A stretch of 64,000 nucleotides of DNA from Symbiodinium kawagutii (GCA_009767595.1 VSDK01018650.1:316311-380310), one strand, 5' to 3'. Positions 33,130-42,847 are shown, counted from the stretch's first letter. Notes: a model not told the origin generated them from the sequence alone. Translations and numbers: made by a program.

Positions 33130-33572
33130 ATCGTTGATACAAAGTGATGCTTGTGGAAGTGCCCAGTAATCACTCCTGATTGCTTTTGCTTTCAGCGATC
33201 AAAGTTTGGAGATCAATGACCTGACGGTCCAAGAAAACATTGACAAAAGTCAATCAACCAACCATCCCAAAATACTTCAAACAATAAACAAATGTGCCAA
33301 ACCACCAACAACATAAGTTGTTTAATCAACCATCATTGCGGGTTAGTAAGCGACACAATTAACCATTATTAACCACTAGTAGCCATGATTGTTGCTTATG
33401 AAGCTCTATTTTTGATGGTTATTCACCAGTACCAACATTTAGTAACAATTATTGCTATGAAAATCAATATAATTGTCCACAATAGTTGTTTTTTCCCATA
33501 GTCAATAGTTGATAAACAGGAACAGTTTTAATGGCTATTCACCATAATGAGCCATTATGAACCATCGTTTCC
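33130..33572. other. Intron or spacer rich in AACCA words
   Basis: A family C-like half element at about 33235-33310 (GTCAATCAACCAACCATCCC to CCAAACCACCAACAAC). No exon seen. Confidence 0.45.
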
Positions 33573-33576
33573 ATTT

Positions 33577-33692
33577 GGCTGTGGGTCCAAACCCTGTACC
33601 CCTGGTTCCCCTATCATCAACCATTGTTTTCCCTAAAAAATGGTTGGTTATTACCATCACTATTGGTTGGTTAATATTGACCCATAGCCATT
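33577..33692 (+). mobile_element. Family A element with ATTT target duplication
   Basis: GGCTGTGGGTCC at the left, TTGACCCATAGCC at the right, ATTT immediately outside both. Flanking sequence shows no convincing reading frame, so this copy is probably in spacer or a larger intron. Confidence 0.85.
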
Positions 33693-33748
33693 TAGCAACC
33701 ATCGAAAATCCCATGGATAGTGAAAGTAACTATGGGAGCACCGAAGCA

Positions 33749-34168
33749 TCAACTCCGTGACCGCTCGCCTGAAGCCACCATCTCCTGACCGCGGCGGGCG
33801 GTTCGTGGGTCACCCATCTGCTCGTTGGGGCAGCCGCTGATTCCAGCCATTGGCTTGCTGATTTTACGAGTTTCAACGAGGCAATCATCCAGCTCCATGC
33901 TGTTTGAAGCCGCAGCTTCGCCTTCTGGAACTACTGGATATAATATCCTGGTAGATCCAGCTGTTAATAACCAACTAATCAACTGATAGTAGTTGATGAT
34001 CAGAAATCCAAAGCCGCATTGGGCAAGAAACCAAGAATGCTGCTGCATCCATGGGCCCCAGGGTGAACCCATGTTTGGGTGCAGGCAACCAACCAAGTCA
34101 TTTCACCGCGCCCGCCCTTCTCCCCAATCGAAACGCAAGTTTCTGGAAGTCATGCAGTCATGCTGCGC
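33749..34168 (-). CDS. Last exons of a minus-strand gene
   Basis: Terminal exon 33930-33749 (ccagtAG acceptor; TGA) encodes PEGEAAASNSMELDDCLVET, KISKPMAGISGCPNEQMGDP and a basic end, with G/C-rich third positions. An upstream exon 34168-34107 (acctAG to CGCG|GTGAAA) reads AQHDCMTSRNLRFDWGEGRA. A further exon around 34080-34020 (GSPWGPWMQQHSWFLAQCGF) could bridge the phase. Acidic N-part, unknown family. Confidence 0.8.
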
Positions 34169-34371
34169 CTAGGTCAGGCTTTTTATCTTTTTCCAACTTT
34201 CTATTGAATTTGGGCATCAAAATCATCGTGTCTTCACGTGTGGTGACACCCTTCGGATTGCTCAACCAAAAGTTATTCCAACAAGAATGCCAACCATACC
34301 ATACTAAGCTTTCCGAAGTAAAGGATGTTTTTTGTACGGAAATCATCTGTTTTGGAGGTTCGAACATCATG

Positions 34372-34530
34372 GATTTACCGTTGCGCACAGCGCGCTTGCA
34401 CAGCTCCTGCAGGCCACACGCCGCTTCCGCGATTCCGTGAGCGCGGGAGCTGTGCGCGGGATGCGGTGCAGCTGTGCAGCTGGGCCAAGCTGTCTCTCAA
34501 TGATCTGGCAGTGTGCTGCTATGGAATCTA
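34372..34530 (+). CDS. Probable exon, helical
   Basis: Plus frame GFTVAHSALAQLLQATRRFR, DSVSAGAVRGMRCSCAAG with G/C third positions. The minus strand is also open. Edges unknown. Confidence 0.45.
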
Positions 34531-34782
34531 TGGTACCTAGCAATGATTTTGCCGAGCATTCACCGCTGAGGTAGTGCCAAAATCGGCCACAAAAGCCTGA
34601 GGCGGAATCCATTCAGCATCAGTCAGCATCATCGAACACACATTGGCGATGACCATTTAACATGTTGATAACTCTGAACTCTAAACATGTTCAATCAGGC
34701 TGTGCCTATCATGTCGATGCTGCATCTTTAAATGACTAAGCCGCGCATTTAAGACAGGTTACCTAAACATTCCTGAACATGA

Positions 34783-34907
34783 TCACTGAGGAACCAATTT
34801 TGGGCTAATTTCGATGGCCACTCCATGGGTAGTAAGTGCAACTTGAGCCCAAATTTGCGGTGCAGCAGCAATAGAGATAGGACGGATCGCCAGCAGCAAA
34901 AAGAGCA
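34783..34907 (-). CDS. Terminal exon with hydrophobic start
   Basis: Acceptor atattcaccAG, 40 codons and TGA. LFLLLAIRPISIAAAPQIWA, QVALTTHGVAIEISPKLVPQ. The plus strand has stops. Possibly membrane-associated. Confidence 0.58.
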
Positions 34908-35028
34908 CTGGTGAATATGGTTCATGATGATGCTTACTTGATGATGATGGCTGATAATCATTCATGATGATGGTCATCTGGTGATGGCGAAGTGGTGATA
35001 TCTAATTCTGATGGTCAATCCTGACGAT

Positions 35029-35032
35029 TACT

Positions 35033-35069
<37 letters not shown>

Positions 35070-35097
35070 CATGATGATGATGATGATGATGATGGTG
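35029..35097. repeat. (GAT)n microsatellite
   Basis: About 70 bp of GAT/ATG triplets. Confidence 0.85.
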
Positions 35098-35415
35098 GTT
35101 GTTAATGGCCAACGATGGTTCATGATGTTTAGCGATGGTTGATAGTGGCAATCAGTACTGCTGGATACTGATAACGTTTGTTGGTCGATTCTCAGCATTT
35201 GTTCCTGGTCCGTGAGCTCTTACTACGATCTAAACAACAAATCGTATCCCGGGACCTTCACATCTCCAAAAAACGAAAAAAACGGAATATGGATGGATGG
35301 ATGTAAAAATAAACAAATAAATTGCAGAGCCGTAGAGGTACACAAATAGAAAAACATGTAGATGCCACATGTGTTTGGTGATAAATGGCGATACTTGATA
35401 AAGATCTATACTCAC

Positions 35416-35476
35416 ATCAGATCGCATCAGTGTGGGGCCAGGGTGAACAACGAATGCGGAATGTGATGGGCCAAAC
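35416..35476 (-). CDS. Probable internal exon
   Basis: 61 nt between aataccAG and a textbook donor TCTGAT|GTGAGTAT. Reads FGPSHSAFVVHPGPTLMRSD. Could be a later exon of the TPR gene, but its phase does not follow directly from 35687. Confidence 0.58.
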
Positions 35477-35686
35477 CTGGTATTTGGCATTATGAAAGGG
35501 GTAGCAGCAAGTGCAGTTTCTCAGTTTTGTTGAGCCCAACTTGACACATGAAATCCGTGCTTCCCGCTGAAGACTGTCCAACCACCTGCGAACCTGCACC
35601 AGTTGCAGCACGAGTCATCATCCGGCATCCCAAGCCAGGGCGGGCCACTGTCCCAATCAGGGGCTGCCCCAAGGCATGGGCCCAGC

Positions 35687-37260
35687 CTTGGGTGGAAGGC
35701 GTGCCAGGGCCTTCTCGTAAATCTCCAAAGCCTCCTTGGCATTGCCTGCCTGGGAAGCCGAAGTGCTCGCGCTTGCGGTGGATTGCAGCGGCACAGCGGC
35801 GACCAGGTCATGTTTGAAGAATCATTGTTTTCTCATTGTGCAATGGATTATCATGGCTGAGTGGTGATGTTGGGTGATGACAAATGAATCATGATGCTAC
35901 TAATTAAAATGGGTGCACGCAGTGCTATTCCCATCAATGGAACAATAATCAACACTCCGCACATGCAAGACTGTGACAAATCATGCAACCAACCAATCTG
36001 AATGTGACAGCTGACCTAACCAATCTTAATTTTTGAACGAAGCCGGACCCACTTTTTGCATGACGGTTGCACCCCTGTGAGCGTGGGACCAGGGAACCCT
36101 GTCCGGCCTTCAATTTCTCATTCCCTTGGACTTTGAGCCTTTCCGCCTCTGCATGACTTTCGGGTGATGGTTGGGCGGCCAATCATGGGGCAAGAAAAGC
36201 AAGGATCAAACACGGTATCTTAAAAAAATAAAAACATATCTAAAAAACAGGAATTAATTAAAACCGTATGGCAGAACCTGGCGGAAAACCGGCAGCAGTT
36301 GGGACGCTTCTTCCTCGTGTTGAAGCAGGAGGACCGGAGGTTTCGTCAAATGGCGATGTCCACAATTATTACTCTCCAGGGAATAATCACGTCCGCCACA
36401 ACTGTCTTTTTCTATGACACGTTGATTGACCTGAGCAACTGGTCATGGTGCAAGTTGGGACGGGACACGTTAGTGACAAAATCCATTGGGGACAGGCTAG
36501 TTGAGATCATGGATTTTCAAGTGTTTGACCCCATGTTTTTTTGAACAACTTGCCCAAACAATGTCTAGGTTCCCCTCGGAACACTTCAGAGGCTGAGGCA
36601 CCATTTAGCTGCAGACTTATCCAGTAAACGACCACTATACTGGGATTAAGGTCAATGAATGATGGGCACCGTGAAAGTTGATTCAGAAGCGTGCCAACAT
36701 ATCAGCAGTGAGTAATGCTAACATTCAGAAAGTGTGCTAACATATCCTGGAGTGTACTCTTTGAAATCTAGGTGCAGTACATTCCCGGTGGTCGCTTTGG
36801 AAAATCAACTATGCTCATTACGACAAAAGTCACAATGTTTACAGCAGGTGAACTGCTTACTATCCAAGCTTTGGGTCTTTCCTTTGCCTGAACTACTGCA
36901 AACTAAATTCTCCAAAAATAGGGAATGCATGGGCAAGCTGCTGCGTCATGTGCCAATGACTTACTTGGTGAAATTGATCCTCGCACGTGGGAACAGGATC
37001 GAACGCAAGAACAAGAACATAAATCCTCTGTACCATGCAATGGAGCGTGCTCTTAAATTCAATTACGTCATTAAAGCAAGTCTAAAAATGTATAAATAGA
37101 TTTAAATAGATACAAATAGATGCAACACGATAACAAACCTTTGAATGTATCTTAAATTTGGCAAAGCCCACATACACATTTACATATATCTCCACATTGA
37201 AATTGGCAATTTCGATCTCCACCTCATCTCGGCCTCTGGGTCTGATGCGCCACCCGCCAT
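35687..37260 (-). CDS. TPR protein, N-terminal exons (SGT/STI1-like co-chaperone character)
   Basis: Exon 1 37260-37223 (MAGGASDPEAEM; donor ATGAG|GTGGAG), exon 2 36156-36108 (HAEAERLKVQGNEKLK; GC donor GAAG|GCCGGA), exon 3 35749-35687 (AGNAKEALEIYEKALARLPP; acceptor gcttcccAG, GC donor AAG|GCTGGG). The split Ser codon between 1 and 2 and the phase-0 join 2-3 give one frame. Across the join, GNEKLK+AGNAKEALEIYEKAL matches a TPR helix pair as in SGT and STI1 proteins (family knowledge). Later repeats must lie below 35687. Confidence 0.85.
36275..36544 (+). CDS. Opposite-strand candidate exon inside the TPR gene's first intron
   Basis: gtatggcAG acceptor, then NLAENRQQLGRFFLVLKQED, RRFRQMAMSTIITLQG, with about 80% G/C third positions for the first 30 codons. 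A second candidate follows at 36772-36891 (VQYIPGGRFGKSTMLITTKV to TGA). Either a nested gene on the other strand or false calls. Confidence 0.42.
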   Translation, partial: NLAENRQQLGRFFLVLKQEDRRFRQMAMSTIITLQGIITSATTVFFYDTLIDLSNWSWCKLGRDTLVTKSIGDRLVEIMDFQVFDPMFF

Positions 37261-37508
37261 GGTGGCGGTGGGACAATGTTGGAGCGTTGGAGTTGGGATA
37301 TGAGTCTTGGGCCCAATGAGCTGTGCATCTCCATCAGCATTTAAGCGCCAAGGCATACGTCTTCCAATGTCGCATGTGTCTCTCTGTGTGCGTGCGTGTG
37401 TCGACTCTCTCTCCCTCTCCCTCTCTATGCGCGATGCTGAAGAAATGTTTTTCCGCTTTGTGAACCCGTTCTAAGCCATGGGCATGATAGATGAACATAT
37501 CATATTTT

Positions 37509-37707
37509 TCACTTATCAATTAACAAATCTGCAATCCTTGCGGGAAGGCGTGGAGACTGCTCAAGGTTCAAAATGTTTTCAGCATTCAGAAAGAATAAGT
37601 TCCATACATTCAGGAAATTCTGCCACTCGTGCACTGTTTGGAACAACGCCAACCCCTTGCGAGCCAATACAGCCATCATGAGGGTGATCGGCATAGCAGC
37701 CCAGTGC
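37509..37707 (-). CDS. Terminal exon of a minus-strand gene
   Basis: Acceptor cggtaaAG, then HWAAMPITLMMAVLARKGLA, LFQTVHEWQNFLNVWNLFFL, NLEQSPRLPARIADLLIDK and TGA. Strongly helical and hydrophobic. Ends about 250 bp upstream of the TPR gene's ATG, a head-to-tail neighbour. Confidence 0.8.
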
Positions 37708-37861
37708 CTTTACCGCCAGGTGGCATGATTGATGAGTGGCAAATGCATCTTGTCGGAAGTAGACGAAAACCAGAACTTCAGTATAACTTGCAGTGGCTCA
37801 TGAGTACCCTAGGAAGGAGAACCCCAAATTATTGGGGATGGTTGTTGGTTCGCAATGGTTG

Positions 37862-38062
37862 ATGGCAAACTCGTATGGTTGATTAACAAATGCTGCATAA
37901 TAATCTATGATCATGGTTGATTCAATCAACTATGTATTCAAAGGGTAACGATGGTTGAGGGTCAACTGGGGTTGACTCATAGTAATAGTTTGCAAACATG
38001 GGAAGCCATCAACACATCACGGGCCACCAAGTGTGCAACATATTCTCCCTCTGTCAAGCACC
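37862..38062. other. Spacer upstream of the 38063 gene
   Basis: GGTTGA/TCAACC-rich words and no exon; presumably the promoter/5' region of the next gene. Confidence 0.4.
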
Positions 38063-38413
38063 ATGGGGCACCATATGGCTGTGAGTCAAAACCCTGTACC
38101 GCTGGCTACTACTATTAACCCCTGTTTTCCTTATTATTGGTTGGTTAGTATTGACCCGTAGCCGTGCGGGAAAAAGTTTGTGAAACATCGAGTGGTGTAC
38201 CTCGACAGCGCCGGCATGACTTTTCTCTTCAATGCAGCGGTGAAGCGGCTGCGGCGTCCAGTCAACGGCCAAGTGAAATGGATCGTTACTAACGACGTCT
38301 GCGCAGCCGCAGCGTCATTGCAACGCGAAGTCGAACCGAATTGGAACCCTCGGAGCAGCCAGCAAACAAGAACAAAGGAACAACAACTGCGAATCAATCA
38401 ATATATCATCTAA
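38063..38413 (+). CDS. Complete small gene, 89 residues, with one introner
   Basis: ATG at 38063 gives MGHHMA. The intron 38081-38161 (GTGAGT...CCGTAG, 81 nt) is a family A element. The frame continues PCGKKFVKHRVVYLDSAGMT, FLFNAAVKRLRRPVNGQVKW, IVTNDVCAAAASLQREVEPN to TAA at 38411-38413. Both joins are phase 0. Third positions are G/C-rich up to about 38360. A basic helix-strand domain of unknown family. The ATG may instead be internal if an earlier exon exists. Confidence 0.8.
38077..38163 (+). mobile_element. Family A introner in the 38063 gene
   Basis: GGCTGTGAGTCA at the left and TGACCCGTAGCC at the right are inverted repeats. The core has CCCTGTACC, TGTTTTCC and ATTATTGGTTGG. Left flank ATAT; the right flank GTGC no longer matches. 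GTGAGT is a consensus 5' splice site. Confidence 0.85.
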
Positions 38414-38459
38414 TATAGTTGTTACCAAGGTTGATGTTCATAGCAATCAGTGTATGGTT

Positions 38460-39250
38460 GTTATCTACTTGCCTACTATTTACCCAGGTCGAACAGTAAC
38501 CATGGTGAATCCTGGTTTGTGCTTGACGATTAGGGAACCAACCAAGGGATATCATCCTGAAGCTGGTAGGGAGCCCACCTGGCGCATTGATCTGCCTAGT
38601 TTTGATCACCAGCAACATGGGGCCGTCCAGTTCGCCATGCTGGTACTAACCATCCAAATTCATAGCCGGTAACAATAGGGAAACCACATGAAACAACAAA
38701 TTTTTGTGGTACACCATTCTTGGACACACCCAAATGGTAAATACATTTCGTAGAAGCTTTACTACTTAGATGCAACGAAGTCAGGTTTCAGTGAGGCTGA
38801 AATTGTTGAATCACCCCTCAGCTCCAGCACTAGGAGAACCAGCAGGATCTCCCAGTACAAGAAGCACAAGGCGCCGGTCTGCACCATCGTTTTTCTCGGA
38901 CTGTGCGTGAAAACCGAGCTATTCAAAAGCGTCGAATGGATTCGGTTCAGAGAAGATCTGGAGGAATCAACCGGGATACAGCGTGTGGTCCTGGCAACTG
39001 CAAATAACCATCCAAAAGCAGAACCTTACAGAACCAACCGATCCCTATAAGGGATGCCCCGCGACTTTAGTCTGCAACTTGGCAACTGCGACTGTCGGCC
39101 TAACTTTCTGCGTCTCATGCTGATCCCAATTGACCTCCTCTTGCTAAGATTTTCTCAACTGACCATGCATCTGCCAACCTGTCGCGGACGCTGACTTCGG
39201 GGGCCCTCCATGACTTCAACATTGAAGGGAAACGGCTGTAGATGACGAAG
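38460..39250. other. Spacer with weak coding signs
   Basis: Short open frames (for example REDLEEST-like near 38950) lack splice support. No gene called. Confidence 0.35.
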
Positions 39251-39780
39251 CTGCATCTAAGCCAGCACCTAACTTGGAACATGGCGTGAAACGCTTTGGA
39301 GTAATTGATGCCTGGCTGGTTGATTCAAGTGCCAAATTCTTGAAAATCTTTAACTTGGGTTGGGTATTCATCCAATCAAAAAACTCATTTGAGAACACCT
39401 GTGCAATCCTGCACCTGTGTTTTATCTTTACATCAAACGAGATCGTGAAGAAACTAGGTCACTCTGAGGGCTGGAGACGTGAAACAAAACATGTGCTTGG
39501 CCTCTTGCTGAAATGATCACGCAAGTCATCAGCAATCTTTGGCAAATACCAATGTTACTACCACCACTACGATTCCTTCTACCACGACAGCCATCACCAC
39601 TAGCACTACTACTATTCTTATCGTACCACTGCTTCTGGCATCGGCTGCTAAACAACAGCTTACACACTCGATGGACTCCCCGGTCTCCCCAAGAACTGGG
39701 CAATGTTTTGGTCCCCTGATCAACGAGGACCTGAAACTGAAAAACTATACCCCTGCTTACCGTGCTTTAATTTGTCTTAG

Positions 39781-40095
39781 GATTCTGATTTCCTTGGGAC
39801 TATTATCTGGCTGTGGGTCAAAGCCCTGTACCCCTGCTTCCCCTATCATTAACCTTTGTTTTACCTATTATTGTTGGTGGAAATCCACCATTAGTTGGTT
39901 GATTAATATTGACCCATAGCCATCTGATTAGGACTCTGATGTCTCCTACCTTGGGATATCCAGCATTTCCATGGGCACTGAGCACCGAACTCTTAGGTTT
40001 CCGTGGCGGCCGTCAACTTGCGATTGCAGTTTTCGCAGCGGGGATCTTTACAAGGCTTGCCTCGGCGGGTGCAGGGGGGGCCGTTGACAACATGT
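39781..40095 (+). CDS. Two exons joined across a family A introner, membrane-like product
   Basis: Exon 39781-39812 (ttgtcttAG acceptor; DSDFLGTIIW) joins in phase through a split Leu codon to 39920 onward after removal of 39813-39919. The continuation is HLIRTLMSPTLGYPAFPWAL, GFRGGRQLAIAVFAAGIFTR, with a hydrophobic helix; a possible donor follows TCGGCG|GGTGCAGG. An upstream segment at 39640-39770 may be an earlier exon. Confidence 0.75.
39809..39921 (+). mobile_element. Family A introner with perfect ATCT duplication
   Basis: 113 bp, GGCTGTGGGTCA to TGACCCATAGCC, ATCT immediately outside both ends (39805-39808 and 39922-39925). Contains the complete splice donor and acceptor of the 39813-39919 intron. 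Confidence 0.9.
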
Positions 40096-40215
40096 TGATG
40101 GTAGATGATTGGTAGATGATTGTGGATGCTCAGAATTGTTGGACAGTCAAAGTTAATGATCACTTTGTTGGTGTTGGACGGAAACTTCTCAAATCGTGGT
40201 CGTATTGGATATTAC

Positions 40216-40938
40216 TACATCGACCGGACAAAAGTTCTGAACGCTTTGTTGTGCACAACCCTTTCCCCTTAGAATCCTACACTGAAAGTCGCTGTGCCAG
40301 TGTGGCCCCGGTCACCCCGTACTAAATATATAGTATTATAATTTAGTACGGGGTGGACGGGGCCATACCACGAAACTCACAAGTTAAGATCAACATGCAA
40401 CATAGAAAGCTCATGAGCCAGTTGTTCGAAAACTTTCTTCCTGTGGGAGAGGATTTTCTTTCATTTAAAGAGAAAATCTGGTTCCAACACAGTGTGTCTG
40501 CTTCTAGATCCGGTTCTAGTAGCAAGGCTGCACCTGCTCTCGGACGCAGAGGATTTTCTTTCATTTAAAGAGAAAATCTGGTTCCAACACAGTGTCTGCT
40601 TCTAGATCCGGTCCTAGTAGCAAGGCTGCACCTGCTCTCGGACGCAGAGGATTTTCTTTCATTTAAAGAGAAACTCTGGTTCCAACACAGTGTGTCCGCT
40701 TCTAGATCCGGTTCTAGTAGCAAGGCTGCACCTGCTCTCGGACGCAGAGGATTTTCTTTCATTTAAAGAGAAAATCTGGTTCCAACACAGTGTGTCTGCT
40801 TGCGTCATCTGGGTAGCAAGGCTGCGCCTGCTCTCGGACGCATCGACCGGACAAAAGTTCTGAACGCTTTGCTGTACACAACCTTTTCCCCTTAGAATCC
40901 TACACGGAAAGTCGCTGTGCCAGTGTGGCCCCGGTCAT
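40216..40938 (+). mobile_element. Hairpin and tandem-repeat element, copy 1
   Basis: Order: leader repeat (40216-40313), hairpin (40314-40354), middle block (to 40448), four units of about 100 bp (40449-40842; start GAGGATTTTCTTTCATTTAA), then a second leader copy cut off at 40938 before the hairpin. Antisense frames repeating LRPRAGAALLLEPDLEADTL come from the tandem units and are not taken as a gene. Confidence 0.85.
40314..40354. repeat. Perfect hairpin, 14-bp arms
   Basis: ACCCCGTACTAAAT and ATTTAGTACGGGGT around a 13-nt loop. Flanking GGCCCCG/CGGGGCC extends pairing to about 24 bp with mismatches. Identical copies at 41779-41819 and 42404-42444. Confidence 0.9.
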
Positions 40939-41092
40939 AATCATTGATTATTATGACCATTGATCACCTTTGATTGTAACAGTTGGTAAAATAACAATAA
41001 TTGATGATTTGTATAGTTGATAATTCATACTTCTCCGGGGTCACATGTGCAGAATCAGCAACGATGATCTCTGACAACTGTTGGTGCCTTAC

Positions 41093-41158
41093 TCGGAGCT
41101 GCAACACCAAAGTCTCTGTCCAGCAAGTATGGATCAAGATCAAACACCTCATCCACCA
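41093..41158 (-). CDS. Internal exon, acidic
   Basis: acatcaaAG acceptor, CCGA|GTAAGG donor. Reads VDEVFDLDPYLLDRDFGVAA. Lies between the two copies of the hairpin element. Confidence 0.58.
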
Positions 41159-41261
41159 CTTTGATGTGCGCATTTCAGGTTGGTTTACTTTCATGTTCTG
41201 TGATCCATCCATGTCGAATCTGCATTATTTGCACCATGAATGACCATATGACTATCCTACG

Positions 41262-41427
41262 GTGACCCCTAGAGTTGTGATCCACCGGTCAATCTTCCTG
41301 CGCTGCCACCAGGAGATTTTCGCCGTGTTCACATATCGCCTAAGTGGGGCGGGTTGGGCACTGGCCAGCACCAAAGGGCAAGTGTTGGTCAGCAGTCCTC
41401 GCGGCGAGAGCAATGAAAAAAAATCAG
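41262..41427. CDS. Coding-like segment, strand uncertain
   Basis: Plus RSIFLRCHQEIFAVFTYRLS (donor ATCAG|GTACAC) or minus RRYVNTAKISWWQRRKIDRW. Both are G/C-rich at third positions. Confidence 0.42.
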
Positions 41428-41436
41428 GTACACTCC

Positions 41437-41532
41437 GGCAAACTAGCCTGGAAGTAGAAAATCCATCAATTATGATGTTATTTTTAGCTTTCAAAGTAGT
41501 GATTTTCAGCTTCCAGGTTAGTTTGCCAGTAG
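41437..41532. mobile_element. Inverted-repeat element with 26-bp ends
   Basis: GGCAAACTAGCCTGGAAGTA and its near-perfect inverted partner (TTCCAGGTTAGTTTGCC) frame about 40 bp of AT-rich sequence. A GTACAC donor just left and TTGCCAG at the right end suggest it lies in, or forms, a short intron. Confidence 0.7.
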
Positions 41533-41593
41533 TTGGGAGTGGGCTGGGGGGAGCTGCCGGAACGCTGAAGATCAGTGAAATGTGTGGTCGCAG

Positions 41594-41647
41594 GTGCAGG
41601 TTCTCCCTGTGATGATTGGCCCCATGCAGCGAACAGGGCACGCAATG
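41594..41647 (+). CDS. 18-codon micro-exon
   Basis: gtcgcAG acceptor, phase-0 VQVLPVMIGPMQRTGHAM, then a strong GTAAGG donor. Confidence 0.6.
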
Positions 41648-41680
41648 GTAAGGGCGACATCCAGCATTTTTTTGGCTACA

Positions 41681-42540
41681 TACATCGACCGGACAAAAGT
41701 TCTGAACGCTTTGCTGTGCACAACCCTTTCCCCTTAGAATCCTACACTGAAAGTCGCTGTGCCAGTGTGGCCCCGGTCACCCCGTACTAAATATATAGTA
41801 TTATAATTTAGTACGGGGTGGACGGGGCCTTAACAAGAAACTCACAAGTTAAGACCAACATGCAACATACAAAGCTCATGAGCCAGTTGTTGGAAAACTT
41901 TCTTCCTGTGGGAGAGGATTTTCTTTCATTTGAAGAGAAAATCCGGTTCCAACACAGTGTGTCTGCTTGCGTCATCTGGGTAGCAAGGCTGCGCCTGCTC
42001 TCGGACGCAGAGGATTTTCTTTCATTTAAAGAGAAACTCTGGTTCCAACACAGTGTGTCCGCTTCTAGATCCGGTCCTAGTAGCAAGGCTGCACCTGCTC
42101 TCGGACGCAGAGGATTTTCTTTCATTTAAAGAGAAACTCTGGTTCCAACACAGTGTGTCCGCTTCTAGATCCGGTTCTAGTAGCAAGGCTGCACCTGCTC
42201 TCGGACGCAGAGGATTTTCTTTCATTTAAAGAGAAAATCTGGTTCCAACACAGTGTGTCTGCTTCTAGATCCGGTCCTAGTAGCAAGGCTGCGCCTGCTC
42301 TCGGACGCATCGACCGGACAAAAGTTCTGAACGCTTTGTTGTGCACAACCCTTTCCCCTTAGAATCCTACACTGAAAGTCGCTGTGCCAGTGTGGCCCCG
42401 GTCACCCCGTACTAAATATATAGTATTATAATTTAGTACGGGGTGGACGGGGCCATACCACGAAACTCACAAGTTAAGATCAACATGCAACATAGAAAGC
42501 TCATGAGCCAGTTGTTCGAAAACTTTCTTCCTGTGGGAGT
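41681..42540 (+). mobile_element. Hairpin and tandem-repeat element, copy 2, with 233-235 bp terminal direct repeats
   Basis: Leader+hairpin+middle block (41681-41913), four units of 96-100 bp (41914-42305), then a full second leader+hairpin+middle block (42306-42540). Long direct terminal repeats around a short internal part recall TRIM elements, but the ends are not TG...CA and no target duplication is seen. Inserted in an intron just before exon 42553. Confidence 0.85.
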
Positions 42541-42552
42541 ATGATTTCCAAG

Positions 42553-42625
42553 AATTTGCACTCTTGACGAATGCATGGCCGTTCATGACCGTTCGATGTA
42601 TGTCGCAAGCCAGCGCCCTGTTAGG
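42553..42625 (+). CDS. Internal exon
   Basis: atttccaAG acceptor, AGG|GTAAGG donor, one base plus 24 codons: ICTLDECMAVHDRSMYVASQ then RPVR. No domain recognised. Confidence 0.78.
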
Positions 42626-42847
42626 GTAAGGCCCTCCCCCCTCAGTGTGGTTGTCAATCAACAATCAACCAGTCATGATCGACAACGTTTTTTATTTTGA
42701 AGGAAGTGAATGATTGGAAACTAATGGAGATCCATATGCTACACCAGTTTTTTGGTTGCAGCATTCTGTCCGTATGTATGTTACATAAGTGTGAAGCCGC
42801 TGTTCCCTGGGCCACCCGAAACGCCGGATAGTTTGTCAATGCTGTAG

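Noticed and set aside
40343..42346. Repeated minus-strand frames LRPRAGAALLLEPDLEADTL
   Set aside because: They are translations of the 100-bp tandem units and change frame between units of 96, 98 and 100 bp.
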